Below are positions 8,048 to 16,892 of a DNA stretch of 64,000 nt, piece after piece. Each line of letters begins with the position of its first letter. Position 1 is the stretch's first letter. The notes under the pieces are model-generated. The model made no database searches and had not been told where the DNA came from. It saw only the letters and a list, made by a program, of their open reading frames with translations. This DNA is from Dyella_A sp051962475 (lineage in GTDB: Bacteria > Pseudomonadota > Gammaproteobacteria > Xanthomonadales > Rhodanobacteraceae): the NCBI RefSeq assembly GCF_051962475.1, contig NZ_JBQCCF010000056.1:1-64000 (forward strand). Direction: 5' to 3'. Position numbers and translations under genes: made by a program.

Positions 8048-8880
8048 ATGCACAGCCCCAGGGAGCGCTGCTGGATACCAGCCTGCGCGCGTTCGTCGAC
8101 GCCCACCCCCGCCTGTTCGTGCTCACCGGCGCGGGCATCAGTACCGACTCGGGGATTCCCGACTACCGCGACCGCGCTGGCCAGTGGAAGCGCACGCCGC
8201 CGGTGACCTACCAGGCCTTCATGTACGAGCTGGCTACACGCCAGCGTTACTGGGCGCGCAGCCTGGTCGGCTGGCGGCGCTTCGGCCGCGCCGAGCCGAA
8301 CACCACGCACCGGGCCCTGGTAGCGCTGGAGCAGCGCGGCCAGGTGGAGCTGCTGGTCACCCAGAACGTCGACCGATTGCACCAGCGCGCCGGCAGCCAG
8401 CGCGTGGTGGACCTGCACGGCCGGCTCGATGAGGTGCGCTGCATGACCTGCGGCTGGCGCCAGGACCGGCACGATTTCCAGCGCGAACTGGTGGCGCGCA
8501 ACCCGGACTGGACGCATCTGGACGCCGCCGACGCCCCGGACGGCGATGCCGACCTGGACGGCTACGACTTCAGCCGCTTCGACGTGCCGCCCTGCCCGGC
8601 CTGCGGCGGCATTGCCAAGCCGGACGTGGTGTTTTTCGGCGAGAACGTGCCGCGCGAACGCGTGGAAGCGGCCACCCGCGCCTGGACGGACGCGGACGCG
8701 GTACTGGTGGTCGGTTCTTCGCTGATGGTGTTTTCCGGCTACCGCTTCGTCGCCGCGGCGGCCAAGGCCGGCAAGCCGGTGGCGACGGTGAACCTGGGCG
8801 TCACGCGGGCCGATCCACTGGTGACGCTGAAGATCGACGCCCCGTGTGCCGAGGCCATGGCGTTCCTGCTCGACCGCTGA
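8044..8880 (+). CDS. NAD-dependent protein deacylase, Sir2 family (class II/SIRT4-like)
   Basis: This 278-residue protein is a full sirtuin, which removes acyl groups from lysines using NAD. It shows the NAD loop GAGISTDSGIPDYRD (from residue 29), TQNVDRLH (106-113), the catalytic histidine in DLHG (H125), and four zinc cysteines (C133, C136, C184, C187). The insertion between the cysteine pairs and the overall pattern are typical of SIRT4-type bacterial sirtuins. Its GTG start overlaps the fdhD stop by four bases, so the two are coupled; the reason for pairing a sirtuin with FdhD is not obvious. Its 3' end faces the FAH-family gene. Confidence 0.92.
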   Translation: MNAQPQGALLDTSLRAFVDAHPRLFVLTGAGISTDSGIPDYRDRAGQWKRTPPVTYQAFMYELATRQRYWARSLVGWRRFGRAEPNTTHRALVALEQRGQVELLVTQNVDRLHQRAGSQRVVDLHGRLDEVRCMTCGWRQDRHDFQRELVARNPDWTHLDAADAPDGDADLDGYDFSRFDVPPCPACGGIAKPDVVFFGENVPRERVEAATRAWTDADAVLVVGSSLMVFSGYRFVAAAAKAGKPVATVNLGVTRADPLVTLKIDAPCAEAMAFLLDR

Positions 8881-8902
8881 CGCCGCTTCAGAAGACGCCG
8901 TC

Positions 8903-9772
8903 TCAGAACACGTCGTTGACCAGCCGGCCGATGCCCTGGATCTCGATCGCCACCTCGTTGCCGCGACGCAGGAAGCGCGGCGGATCGAAGCCGGCGCCGA
9001 CGCCTTCGGGTGTACCGGTGGCGATGATGTCGCCGGGCTGCAGGGTGATGCCCGCGGAGATCGTGGCGATCAAGGTGGGGATGTCGAAGATCAGGTCGCG
9101 CGTGTTGGCCTGCTGACGCAGTTCGTCGTTGACCCAGCAGCGGATGTCCAGCGCCGACGGATCGAGCTCGTCGGCGGTGACCAGTATCGGCCCCATCGGA
9201 CAGAACGTGTCGAAGGACTTGCCCAGAAACCACTGACCGTGGCGCTGCTGCCAGTCGCGCGCGGTGACGTCGTTGACGATGGTGTAGCCGAACACGTGCG
9301 CCATGGCCTGCTCGCGACGGATGCCGCGACCGGCCCGACCGATTACCACCGCCAGTTCGGCCTCGTAATCCACGGCCTGGCTGGTGCCTTCGGGGTACAG
9401 GATGGTCTCCCCGTGGCCGATGACCGACTCGGGCACCTTGGTGAACACCATGGGGTATTCCGGCACCGCGTCGGCCGAGGAGGTGTCGAAGCCGCTGCGG
9501 GCGAACTCCTCCGCATGGCGCCGGTAGTTCTTGCCGACGCAGAAAATGTTGCGCGCCGGACGCGGAATCGGCGCAAGCAAATCCACTTCCACCCGCGGAA
9601 TGGCGGGGCGCATCACGCTTGGGGTGACCGCATCGAGCCCTTCACGGATCACGGTGAGCATGTCCGGCACCGGATCGCCATCGTATAGATCCAGCGGCCG
9701 TATCCGCGCGCCGTTCAGGTCGAGTGCGCCGACGCCAGTCATGCCGTGGTGCAGGTAAGTGACAAGTCGCAT
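8903..9772 (-). CDS. Fumarylacetoacetate hydrolase (FAH) family protein
   Basis: The 289-residue protein belongs to the FAH superfamily, metal-dependent hydrolases, decarboxylases or isomerases acting on small beta-keto or enol acids. It shows NIFCVGKNYRRHAEEF, the metal-binding acidic cluster in DYEAELAVVIGRAGR, GYTIVNDVTARDWQ, and GDIIATGTPEGVG near the end. The exact substrate cannot be read from sequence; acylpyruvase or 2-hydroxyhepta-2,4-dienedioate isomerase activities are possible. It is a single gene, preceded at 9827-9846 by a perfect CRP/Clp-type palindrome that points to cAMP or global nutrient control. Confidence 0.88.
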   Translation of the reverse strand: MRLVTYLHHGMTGVGALDLNGARIRPLDLYDGDPVPDMLTVIREGLDAVTPSVMRPAIPRVEVDLLAPIPRPARNIFCVGKNYRRHAEEFARSGFDTSSADAVPEYPMVFTKVPESVIGHGETILYPEGTSQAVDYEAELAVVIGRAGRGIRREQAMAHVFGYTIVNDVTARDWQQRHGQWFLGKSFDTFCPMGPILVTADELDPSALDIRCWVNDELRQQANTRDLIFDIPTLIATISAGITLQPGDIIATGTPEGVGAGFDPPRFLRRGNEVAIEIQGIGRLVNDVF

Positions 9773-9826
9773 TGGCAGTCCCGGCCGCGTCCGAAAGAGG
9801 GGCTCGCGCGCCTTCGGCCCCGCGAT

Positions 9827-9846
9827 AATGTGAATTCGATCACATT
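9827..9846. promoter_or_regulatory. CRP/Clp/FNR-family operator upstream of the FAH gene
   Basis: The sequence AATGTGAATTCGATCACATT is a perfect 20-bp palindrome of the form TGTGA-N6-TCACA, the consensus of the CRP family, including Clp of Xanthomonadales. Its centre is about 64 bases from the FAH start codon. On the minus strand CATTAT overlaps its downstream half and could be a -10 element; if so the bound protein would repress, but the promoter is not certain. It lies between the 3' end of tadA and the FAH gene, so the FAH gene is the only obvious target. Confidence 0.7.
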
Positions 9847-9883
9847 CGGGCGCCCCAGGTAAAACCGGGGAACGAGGCGCCGA

Positions 9884-10375
9884 TCAGCGCCGGGCGCGAA
9901 AGAAATTGCGCAGCAGCTGCGCCGACTCGTCCGCCAACAGGCCGCCCTGCACCGTGATGCGGTGGTTGTGCCGCGGGTCGGTGAGCGTGTCGAACACGCT
10001 GCCGGCGGCGCCGGTCTTGGGATCGGTGGCAGCGTAAACCACCCGCCCGATGCGCGCGTGCACCAGCGCCATCGCGCACATGGCGCACGGTTCCAGCGTC
10101 ACGTAGAGCGTGGCCCCCGGCATCCGGTAGTTCGCCAGCTTCTCGCCCGCGGCGCGCATCGCCATGATCTCGGCGTGGGCGGTGGGATCGTGCAACGTGA
10201 TGTTGCGGTTCCAGCCCAGGCCGACGATCTCGCCATCGAGCACCAGCACCGCCCCCACCGGCACCTCGTCCTCCGCATCGCGGGCGTGCTCGGCCAGCTG
10301 CAGGGCGCGCCGCATGTGGGCGACGTCGTCCTCGTTGAACCCGGGCGACGCTACAGAGGCTTCTTCTTCCGACAT
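9884..10375 (-). CDS. tadA: tRNA adenosine(34) deaminase TadA
   Basis: TadA deaminates the wobble adenosine of tRNA-Arg(ACG) to inosine. The 163-residue protein has the zinc-dependent deaminase signature: HAE (residues 67-69, with the catalytic glutamate) and PCAMC (C97, C100 as zinc ligands). Length and the EVPVGAVLV opening of the domain match the tRNA enzyme and not free-base deaminases. It is transcribed in the same direction as guaA, about 80 bases downstream of it. Confidence 0.94.
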   Translation of the reverse strand: MSEEEASVASPGFNEDDVAHMRRALQLAEHARDAEDEVPVGAVLVLDGEIVGLGWNRNITLHDPTAHAEIMAMRAAGEKLANYRMPGATLYVTLEPCAMCAMALVHARIGRVVYAATDPKTGAAGSVFDTLTDPRHNHRITVQGGLLADESAQLLRNFFRARR

Positions 10376-10455
10376 ATCAGTAATTTAGGCAATGTTCGTG
10401 AGAAATGGGCGGGCGCGCCTCATCCAGCGAAACGCGCACAAACCCTTGTTTTCAC

Positions 10456-12048
10456 TCATTCCCACTCGATGGTTGCGGGCGGCTTGCCGCTGATGTCATA
10501 AACAACGCGAGATATGCCGCGCAACTCATTGATAATTCTGTTTGAAACCTTGCCGAGGAACTCGTACGGCAGGTGCGCCCAGTGGGCCGTCATGAAGTCG
10601 ATGGTCTCCACGGCGCGCAGCGCGATCACCCATTCGTAGGCGCGTGCGTCGCCTACCACGCCCACCGATTTCACCGGCAGGAACACGGCGAAGGCCTGGC
10701 TGGTCTTGTCGTACAGGTCCCAGGCGCGCAGTTCCTCGATGAAGATGGCATCGGCGCGGGCCAGCAGCTCGGCGTATTCCGGCTTCACTTCGCCCAGGAT
10801 ACGCACGCCCAGGCCCGGGCCGGGGAACGGATGGCGGTAAACCATGGCGCGCGGCAGGCCGAGTTCGACGCCGATGCGGCGCACCTCGTCCTTGAACAGC
10901 TCGCGCAGCGGCTCGACCAGCTTGAGCTTCATGTGCGCCGGCAGACCGCCCACGTTGTGGTGGCTCTTGATCACGTGAGCCTTGCCGGTCTTGCTGCCTG
11001 CGGACTCGATCACGTCGGGGTAGATCGTGCCCTGCGCCAGCCACTTCACGTTGCCGCCGCTGGCGATGATCTTCTCCGACTCCTCGTCGAAGATCTCCAC
11101 GAACAGGCCGCCGATGATCTTGCGCTTGGCCTCCGGGTCGCTCACGCCGGCCAGCGCGGCGAAGTAGCGCTCGGCCGCGTTCACGCGGATCACCTTGATG
11201 CCCATGCCGCCCTTCTCGGCCTCGGCGGCGAACATGGCCATCACCTGGTCGCCCTCCTGCCAGCGCAGCAGGCCGGTATCGACGAATACGCAGGTGAGCC
11301 GGTCGCCGATCGCCCGGTGCAGCAGCGCGGCCACCACCGAGGAATCCACACCGCCGGAGAGGCCCAGCAGCACGTGGTCGTCGCCCACCTGCTCGCGCAC
11401 GCGGGCGATCTGGTCTTCGATGATGTTGGCCGCGGTCCACAGCGTGGCGCAGCCGCAGATCTCGGTGATGAAGCGCTTGAGCAGCGCGCTGCCCTGCCGG
11501 GTGTGGGTGACCTCGGGATGGAACTGCACGCCGTACCAGCGCTTGTCCTCGTTCTCCATCACCGCGACCGGGATGCGGTCGGTGGTGCCGGTGATGGCAA
11601 AGCCCGGCGGCGCCTTGGCGACGTGGTCGCCGTGGCTCATCCACACGTCGAGGCGATGGCTGTCGGTGTGGTCGCTCAGGCCCGCGAACAGCCGGCTCTG
11701 CAGGGTGATGTCGACCTCGGCGTGGCCGAACTCGCGCGCATCGGCCGCTTCGGTGGCGCCGCCCAGCTGTGCGGCCATGGTCTGCATGCCGTAACAGATG
11801 CCCAGGATCGGCAGGCCTGAGTCGAACACTTCCTGCGGCGCCCGGGGCGAACCTTCCTCGGTGGTCGACTCCGGACCGCCGGAGAGAATGATGCCCTTGG
11901 GCGCGAACGCGGCAATCTCCGCCGGATCGTGGTCCCACGCCCAGATCTCGCAGTACACGCCCAGCTCGCGCACGCGGCGGGCGATCAGCTGCGTGTACTG
12001 CGCGCCGAAGTCGAGGATGAGGATCTTGTCGCTGTGGATATCGGTCAT
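10456..12048 (-). CDS. guaA: GMP synthase (glutamine-hydrolysing)
   Basis: GuaA aminates XMP to GMP with glutamine and ATP. The 530-residue protein has an N-terminal class I glutamine amidotransferase (GICYGMQTMA with the nucleophile cysteine, and HPEVTHT with the catalytic histidine), then an ATP pyrophosphatase domain (LGLSGGVDSSVVAALLH) and the C-terminal dimerisation domain ending KPPATIEWE. Length is standard. It lies downstream of guaB, separated by about 180 bases that contain two repeats, so the two may be co-transcribed or uncoupled by those hairpins. Confidence 0.98.
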   Translation of the reverse strand: MTDIHSDKILILDFGAQYTQLIARRVRELGVYCEIWAWDHDPAEIAAFAPKGIILSGGPESTTEEGSPRAPQEVFDSGLPILGICYGMQTMAAQLGGATEAADAREFGHAEVDITLQSRLFAGLSDHTDSHRLDVWMSHGDHVAKAPPGFAITGTTDRIPVAVMENEDKRWYGVQFHPEVTHTRQGSALLKRFITEICGCATLWTAANIIEDQIARVREQVGDDHVLLGLSGGVDSSVVAALLHRAIGDRLTCVFVDTGLLRWQEGDQVMAMFAAEAEKGGMGIKVIRVNAAERYFAALAGVSDPEAKRKIIGGLFVEIFDEESEKIIASGGNVKWLAQGTIYPDVIESAGSKTGKAHVIKSHHNVGGLPAHMKLKLVEPLRELFKDEVRRIGVELGLPRAMVYRHPFPGPGLGVRILGEVKPEYAELLARADAIFIEELRAWDLYDKTSQAFAVFLPVKSVGVVGDARAYEWVIALRAVETIDFMTAHWAHLPYEFLGKVSNRIINELRGISRVVYDISGKPPATIEWE

Positions 12049-12085
12049 GGCTTGCTGCTCCCGATCCCCGACTCAGCCCTGCAGC

Positions 12086-12222
12086 TCCCTCTCCCCCGGC
12101 CAAGCCGGGGGAGAGGGTTGGGGTGAGGGGGCGCTTTGGCTTTATGGATGGGCAAAGGCCAAGGCGAAAAGCCTCCCCCTCACCCAACCCTCTCCCCCGG
12201 GCTGCGCCCAGGGGAGAGGGCT
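12086..12222. repeat. Pair of GGGTTGGGGTGAGGG-type palindromic repeats between guaA and guaB
   Basis: Two inverted copies of one element lie at 12086-12130 and 12172-12222. Each is a strong hairpin (CTCTCCCCCGGC with its complement) followed or preceded by the constant tail GGGTTGGGGTGAGGG or its complement. The same element recurs at 30251-30390 and 32476-32736. Such elements are common in Xanthomonadales intergenic space; function is unknown, though a pair of this kind can stop 3' exonucleases or slow transcription. Confidence 0.85.
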
Positions 12223-12231
12223 AGAAGATCA

Positions 12232-13689
12232 TCACGAGTTCAGCCGGTAATTCGGCGCTTCCTTGGTGATCTGGATGTCGTGCGGGTGCGCCTCGGTGAC
12301 GCCGGCGCTGGTCACCTTCACGAACTGTGCGTTGGCGCGCACGTCCTCGACCGTCGCGGCACCGAGGTAGCCCATGGAGGCACGCAGGCCGCCGATCAGC
12401 TGATGGATGATGTTGCGCAGCGGGCCGCGGTACGGCACGCGACCCTCGATGCCCTCGGGCACCAGCTTGTCGGCATCCGCTTCCTCCTGGAAGTAGCGGT
12501 CCTTCGAGCCCAGCGCCATCGCGCCGAGCGAGCCCATGCCGCGGTAGCTCTTGTACGAGCGGCCCTGGAACAGCTCGACCTCGCCCGGCGATTCCTCGGT
12601 GCCGGCGAACATCGAGCCGAGCATCACGCTGGACGCGCCAGCGGCCAGCGCCTTGGGAATGTCGCCGGAGTAGCGGATGCCGCCGTCGGCGATCAGCGGG
12701 ATCTCATCTTTCAGCGCGGTTGCGACCAAGTCGATCGCGGTGATCTGCGGCACGCCCACACCGGCGACCACGCGGGTGGTGCAGATGGAACCCGGGCCCA
12801 CGCCCACCTTCACCGCATCCACGCCAGCGTGCAGCAACGCGCGCGCCGCTTCGCCGGTAACGATATTGCCGGCGATCACCTGCACCTTCGGGTAGTGCTT
12901 CTTCACCCAGCCAGCGCGCTCGATCACACCTTGCGAATGGCCGTGCGCGGTATCGACCACGATCACGTCCACTCCGGCATCCACCAGCATCGCCACGCGC
13001 TGTTCGGTGTCGCCGCCTACGCCGACCGCGGCGCCGACCAGCAGCGCTTCATTGCGGTCCTTGGCGGCGTTGGGGTTGTCGCGCGCCTTCTGGATGTCCT
13101 TGACGGTGATCAGGCCGCGTAGCTGGAAGTCGTCGTTGACCACCAGCACCTTCTCGATGCGGTGCTTGTGCAGCAGTTGCAGCACTTCGTCCTGGCTGGC
13201 GCCTTCCTTCACCGTGACCAGCTTGTCCTGGCGGGTCATGATGTTGCGTACCGGGTCGTCGTGCTTGCGCTCGAAGCGCATGTCGCGACTGGTGACGATG
13301 CCTACCAGCTTCTCGCCTTCCACCACCGGCACGCCGGAGATGTGGTGGGCGCGGGTGAGGCGCTGTACCTCGCCGATGGAGGTGTCCGGGCTGACGCTGA
13401 AGGGGTTGCGGATGACGCCGGCCTCGAACTTCTTCACCAGGCGCACTTCGGCGGCCTGCTGCTCGGCGGTCATGTTCTTGTGGATGATGCCGATGCCGCC
13501 GCATTGGGCCATGGTGATGGCGAGGCGGGCTTCGGTGACCGTGTCCATGGCCGCGGACACGATGGGGATGTTCAGGCGCAGATCGCGGGTGAGCCGGGTG
13601 GATGTGTCCACATCGCGCGGCAGGATGACCGAATGGGCCGGAACAAGATAAACGTCGTCGTAGGTCAGGGCCTCGGCGAGGATGCGCAT
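12232..13689 (-). CDS. guaB: Inosine-5'-monophosphate dehydrogenase
   Basis: GuaB oxidises IMP to XMP with NAD, the rate-limiting step to guanine nucleotides. The 485-residue protein has the split TIM barrel with two CBS domains inserted (about residues 90-205), the catalytic-cysteine loop GSICTTRVVAGVG, and the flap region with YRGMGSLGAM. The start at 13689 (MRILAEALTYDDVYLVP) gives the family length; a start six codons upstream is possible but less typical. GuaA follows downstream. Confidence 0.98.
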   Translation of the reverse strand: MRILAEALTYDDVYLVPAHSVILPRDVDTSTRLTRDLRLNIPIVSAAMDTVTEARLAITMAQCGGIGIIHKNMTAEQQAAEVRLVKKFEAGVIRNPFSVSPDTSIGEVQRLTRAHHISGVPVVEGEKLVGIVTSRDMRFERKHDDPVRNIMTRQDKLVTVKEGASQDEVLQLLHKHRIEKVLVVNDDFQLRGLITVKDIQKARDNPNAAKDRNEALLVGAAVGVGGDTEQRVAMLVDAGVDVIVVDTAHGHSQGVIERAGWVKKHYPKVQVIAGNIVTGEAARALLHAGVDAVKVGVGPGSICTTRVVAGVGVPQITAIDLVATALKDEIPLIADGGIRYSGDIPKALAAGASSVMLGSMFAGTEESPGEVELFQGRSYKSYRGMGSLGAMALGSKDRYFQEEADADKLVPEGIEGRVPYRGPLRNIIHQLIGGLRASMGYLGAATVEDVRANAQFVKVTSAGVTEAHPHDIQITKEAPNYRLNS

Positions 13690-13714
13690 GGAAAGGGTTC
13701 CCGGCAAAGATGGA

Positions 13715-13720
13715 ATTATA
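13715..13720 (-). promoter_or_regulatory. Candidate -10 element for guaB
   Basis: On the minus strand a perfect TATAAT stands about 26 bases before the guaB start codon, in an otherwise very GC-rich stretch. I see no good -35 match 17 bases further upstream, so recognition may rely on an activator. The implied leader would be only about 20 bases. Confidence 0.4.
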
Positions 13721-13784
13721 CGCGCCCGCCCGGTCCCCCGCCAGATGTTGCAGTGCGGTCAGATGCCGCCTACCACGTCCGCAG

Positions 13785-14642
13785 TCACCGCTTGCCGCTG
13801 GCCTCGGCGGCTTCCAGGGTGTTTTCCATCAGCGTGGCGACGGTCATCGGCCCCACCCCACCCGGCACCGGGGTGATCCAGCTGGCGCGCTCGGCAGCCG
13901 GGGCGAACTCCACGTCGCCAACCAGGCGACCGTCATCCAGCCGGTTGATGCCCACGTCGACCACCACGGCCCCAGGCTTGATCCACTCGCCCTTGACCAG
14001 CCCGGGTTTGCCCACCGCCACGATGACGATGTCCGCCTGACGCACGAAGCCTTCCAGGTCGCGGGTGAAGCGATGGCAGCAGGTGGTGGTGCAACCGGCG
14101 ATCAGCAGCTCCAGCGCCAGCGGCCGGCCGACGTGATTGGATACGCCGACCACCACCGCATGCTGGCCACGCACGGGGCGATCGGTGTGCCCGAGCAGGG
14201 TCATCACGCCCTTGGGCGTGCACGGACGCAGGCCGAAGCGGCGCAGAGCGAGGCGGCCCACGTTCACCGCCTGGAAACCGTCCACGTCCTTCAGCGGGTC
14301 GATGCGGTCGACCAGCGCCTCTTCATCGATATGCGGCGGCAGGGGCGACTGCACCAGGATGCCGTGTACGGCCGGATCGGCGTTGAGCCGGTCGATCAGC
14401 GCGAACAGCTCCTCCTGCGTGGTAGCCGAGGGCAGATCGAAGTCGAACGAGCGAAAACCCACCTGGTGACAGGCCTTGCGCTTGTTGCGCACATAGACCG
14501 ATGAGGCCGCGTCGTCCCCGACCAGCACCACCGCCAGCCCGGGCTCGACCAGGCCGGCCGCCTTGCGCTCCGCCACGCGCTGGCCGATGCGCTCCAGCAG
14601 TTCCTGCGCGATGCGTTTGCCGTCGAGGATGCGTGCGCTCAT
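13785..14642 (-). CDS. folD: Methylenetetrahydrofolate dehydrogenase/cyclohydrolase FolD
   Basis: FolD interconverts 5,10-methylene- and 10-formyl-tetrahydrofolate using NADP. The 285-residue protein has the substrate and catalytic segment YVRNKRKACHQVG with the essential lysine, the GILVQSPLPPHI motif, KDVDGF, and the NADP-binding segment VVVGVSNHVGRPLA (usually GRSxxVGxP, so the common Arg-Ser here reads Val-Ser-Asn). It stands alone between guaB and a divergent acetyltransferase gene. Confidence 0.96.
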   Translation of the reverse strand: MSARILDGKRIAQELLERIGQRVAERKAAGLVEPGLAVVLVGDDAASSVYVRNKRKACHQVGFRSFDFDLPSATTQEELFALIDRLNADPAVHGILVQSPLPPHIDEEALVDRIDPLKDVDGFQAVNVGRLALRRFGLRPCTPKGVMTLLGHTDRPVRGQHAVVVGVSNHVGRPLALELLIAGCTTTCCHRFTRDLEGFVRQADIVIVAVGKPGLVKGEWIKPGAVVVDVGINRLDDGRLVGDVEFAPAAERASWITPVPGGVGPMTVATLMENTLEAAEASGKR

Positions 14643-14703
14643 GGTTGTGCCCTGCCGATTTAGCCGCGCATTATCGCGGCTCCCCGTCTAGCGCACAAAC
14701 CCG

Positions 14704-15273
14704 ATGAATGCTCCGCCCTGCCCCGAGTCCACCGTACTGACCGATGCCGCCATCACGCTGCGCCCGTGGCACAGCGAGGACGCCGCGGCGATGTACGAGG
14801 CGGTACGCGAATCGATGGCGAGCCTGGCCGCATGGCTGCCGTGGTGCCATGCCGACTACGGCCTGGCCGATGCGCAAGCACGGATGCAGGCGTGCCGCGA
14901 AGGCTGGGCACAGGGCGAACTGTTCGCCTTCGCAGTGCTGGACACCGACGGCCGGCTGCAGGGCAGCGCTGGGCTGAGCCAGATCAACCGCCTGCACCGC
15001 AGCGCAAATGCCGGGTACTGGTTGCGCGCGTCGGCGCAAGGCAGGGGCTGGGCGCCGCGGGCGCTGGCGCAGGTTGCCCGCTTCGGTTTCGAGCAACTGG
15101 GACTGATCCGCGTCGAGGTCGTCGCCGAGCCGGGCAACGTGGCCAGCCGGCGAACGGCGGAACGCGCGGGCGCGCGCTTCGAGACGATCGCCCGCAACAA
15201 GATCTGGTCGCGCGACCGAGCGGCCGACGCCGCCGTCTACAGCCTCGTGCCAGGTGATCTTGCGTTGCCGTGA
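14704..15273 (+). CDS. GNAT-family N-acetyltransferase (RimJ/RimL-like)
   Basis: The 189-residue protein has the GNAT fold: an N-terminal strand region (ITLRPWHSEDAAAMYEAV), the acetyl-CoA segment around YWLRASAQGRGWAPRALAQV, and EVVAEPGNVASRRTAERAGARFE near the C-terminus. This pattern is typical of RimJ/RimL-type enzymes that acetylate protein N-termini or small amines. The target is not predictable. It is divergent from folD and converges with der, ten bases apart. Confidence 0.85.
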   Translation: MNAPPCPESTVLTDAAITLRPWHSEDAAAMYEAVRESMASLAAWLPWCHADYGLADAQARMQACREGWAQGELFAFAVLDTDGRLQGSAGLSQINRLHRSANAGYWLRASAQGRGWAPRALAQVARFGFEQLGLIRVEVVAEPGNVASRRTAERAGARFETIARNKIWSRDRAADAAVYSLVPGDLALP

Positions 15274-15282
15274 AGTGATGCC

Positions 15283-16680
15283 TCAGCGGCGCTTCTTCAT
15301 CTCGCGGATCATGCGCTGGCGCTTGCGCATCTGCGCTTCGGTGAGCACGTTCTTCTTGCCGGCGTAGGGGTTCTCGCCATCGCGGAAATCGATGCGGATC
15401 GGCGTGCCCTCGAGCTTGAAGCGCTTGCGAAAGAAGCCTTCCAGATAGCGCCGATAGGCCGGTGCGATGTGCTTGGTGCGGCTGCCGTGGATCACAATGG
15501 TCGGCGGATTGCTGCCGCCCGGATGGGCGAATCGCAGCTTCGGCGCGTGTCCGCGCACCAGTGGCGGCTGGTAGCTCTCGTAAGCCTTTTCCAGCGCCTT
15601 GGTCAGCTCGGACGAGCCCAGTTCGCGCGTGGCGGCGCTGTGCGCACGCACCACGGCACGCATCAGCTCGCGTAGTCCCGAGCCGTGCAGGGCCGAGATG
15701 AACACCGTCTTGGCCCAGTCGACGAACACCAGACGGCGCTCCAGTGCGCGCTGGCACTGCTCGCGCTGGTAAGCGTCCATGCCGTCCCACTTGTTGACGG
15801 CGATCACCAGCGCCCGGCCCTCGTCCATTGCCGCACCGATCAGGGTGAGGTCCTGATCGGCCAGGTTCTCACGCGCGTCGATCAGCACCACCACCACCTG
15901 CGCGGCGGCCATCGACTGTAGGGTCTTGATGACGCTGAACTTCTCCACCGCCTCCTCGACGCGCGCCTTGCGCCGCACGCCGGCGGTGTCGATCAGGGTG
16001 TAGCGCTTGCCGTCGCGTTCCAGCGGCACGCGGATCGGATCGCGGGTGGTGCCGGCCACGTCGGAAACGATCAGCCGGTCCTCGCCGAGCAGGCGGTTGA
16101 TCAGGGTCGACTTACCCGCGTTCGGGCGCCCGACGATGGCGACGCGAATGCTGCCTGCCTCGCCCTCGTCTTCCGCGTCGGATTCTTCCGGCGGCAGCAG
16201 CGGCAGCACGCTGGCGATCAGGTCATCGGTGCCGCGATTGTGGGCGGCCGACAGCGGCAGCGTGGCGTGGATGCCGAAGGCCGAGAACTCGGCCATCGCA
16301 GTATCCATATCCAGCCCGTCGGTCTTGTTGACGGCAGCGATGATCGGCTTGCCGCTGCGACGCAGCTCACCGAGGATCACGTGGTCCTGCGGCAGCAGCC
16401 CATCGCGCGCATCGACCACGAACACGATGACCTGGGCCTCTTCGATCGCCAGGCGCACCTGGCGCGCGGTCAGCACGTCGAGCGCGTCCTCGGTGCCGGA
16501 CAGGCCGCCGGTATCGACCACCACGAACGGCCGCTCGCCGGTGCGGCACACGCCGTAGTGGCGGTCGCGGGTAACGCCGGGCATGTCGGCGACCAGCGCA
16601 TCGCGGCTGCGCGTGAGCACATTGAAGAGGGTCGATTTACCGACGTTGGGACGGCCGACCAGGGCGACGACGGGCAACAT
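15283..16680 (-). CDS. der: Ribosome biogenesis GTPase Der (EngA)
   Basis: Der is an essential GTPase for 50S subunit assembly. The 465-residue protein has two tandem G domains, with P-loops GRPNVGKST near residue 9 and GRPNAGKST near 185, each followed by its DxxG and NKxD motifs (DTGG/NKTD and DTAG/NKWD), and a C-terminal KH-like domain. It ends in a basic tail. It lies downstream of bamB after a candidate terminator, in the classic bamB-der order. Confidence 0.98.
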   Translation of the reverse strand: MLPVVALVGRPNVGKSTLFNVLTRSRDALVADMPGVTRDRHYGVCRTGERPFVVVDTGGLSGTEDALDVLTARQVRLAIEEAQVIVFVVDARDGLLPQDHVILGELRRSGKPIIAAVNKTDGLDMDTAMAEFSAFGIHATLPLSAAHNRGTDDLIASVLPLLPPEESDAEDEGEAGSIRVAIVGRPNAGKSTLINRLLGEDRLIVSDVAGTTRDPIRVPLERDGKRYTLIDTAGVRRKARVEEAVEKFSVIKTLQSMAAAQVVVVLIDARENLADQDLTLIGAAMDEGRALVIAVNKWDGMDAYQREQCQRALERRLVFVDWAKTVFISALHGSGLRELMRAVVRAHSAATRELGSSELTKALEKAYESYQPPLVRGHAPKLRFAHPGGSNPPTIVIHGSRTKHIAPAYRRYLEGFFRKRFKLEGTPIRIDFRDGENPYAGKKNVLTEAQMRKRQRMIREMKKRR

Positions 16681-16807
16681 GATGGAGAACCTGGATCCCT
16701 ATGGGCGGGTAGCCCGCGCCGGAATCGGTTTGCGCGCATGGAAAAATAGGAGGCGGCAGTGTAAGGCAAGAGCCCGCCGGGGCGCTCGATCCGCCCCATG
16801 CCGCCGG

Positions 16808-16859
16808 CAAAAACGAGGCGGCGGCCGCACCGGATTGCTCCGGCGCGAGCCGCCGCCTG
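16808..16859 (-). terminator. Candidate rho-independent terminator between bamB and der
   Basis: Read on the minus strand, a long GC hairpin (AGGCGGCGGC pairing with GCCGCCGCCT, with a loop of about 26 bases that can fold further) is followed by GTTTTTG. It follows the bamB stop and precedes der, so it may limit read-through from the yfgM-bamB unit. Confidence 0.55.
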
Positions 16860-16892
16860 GTGGCAGGTCCGGTCATGCCGGACCTCGCCCGA

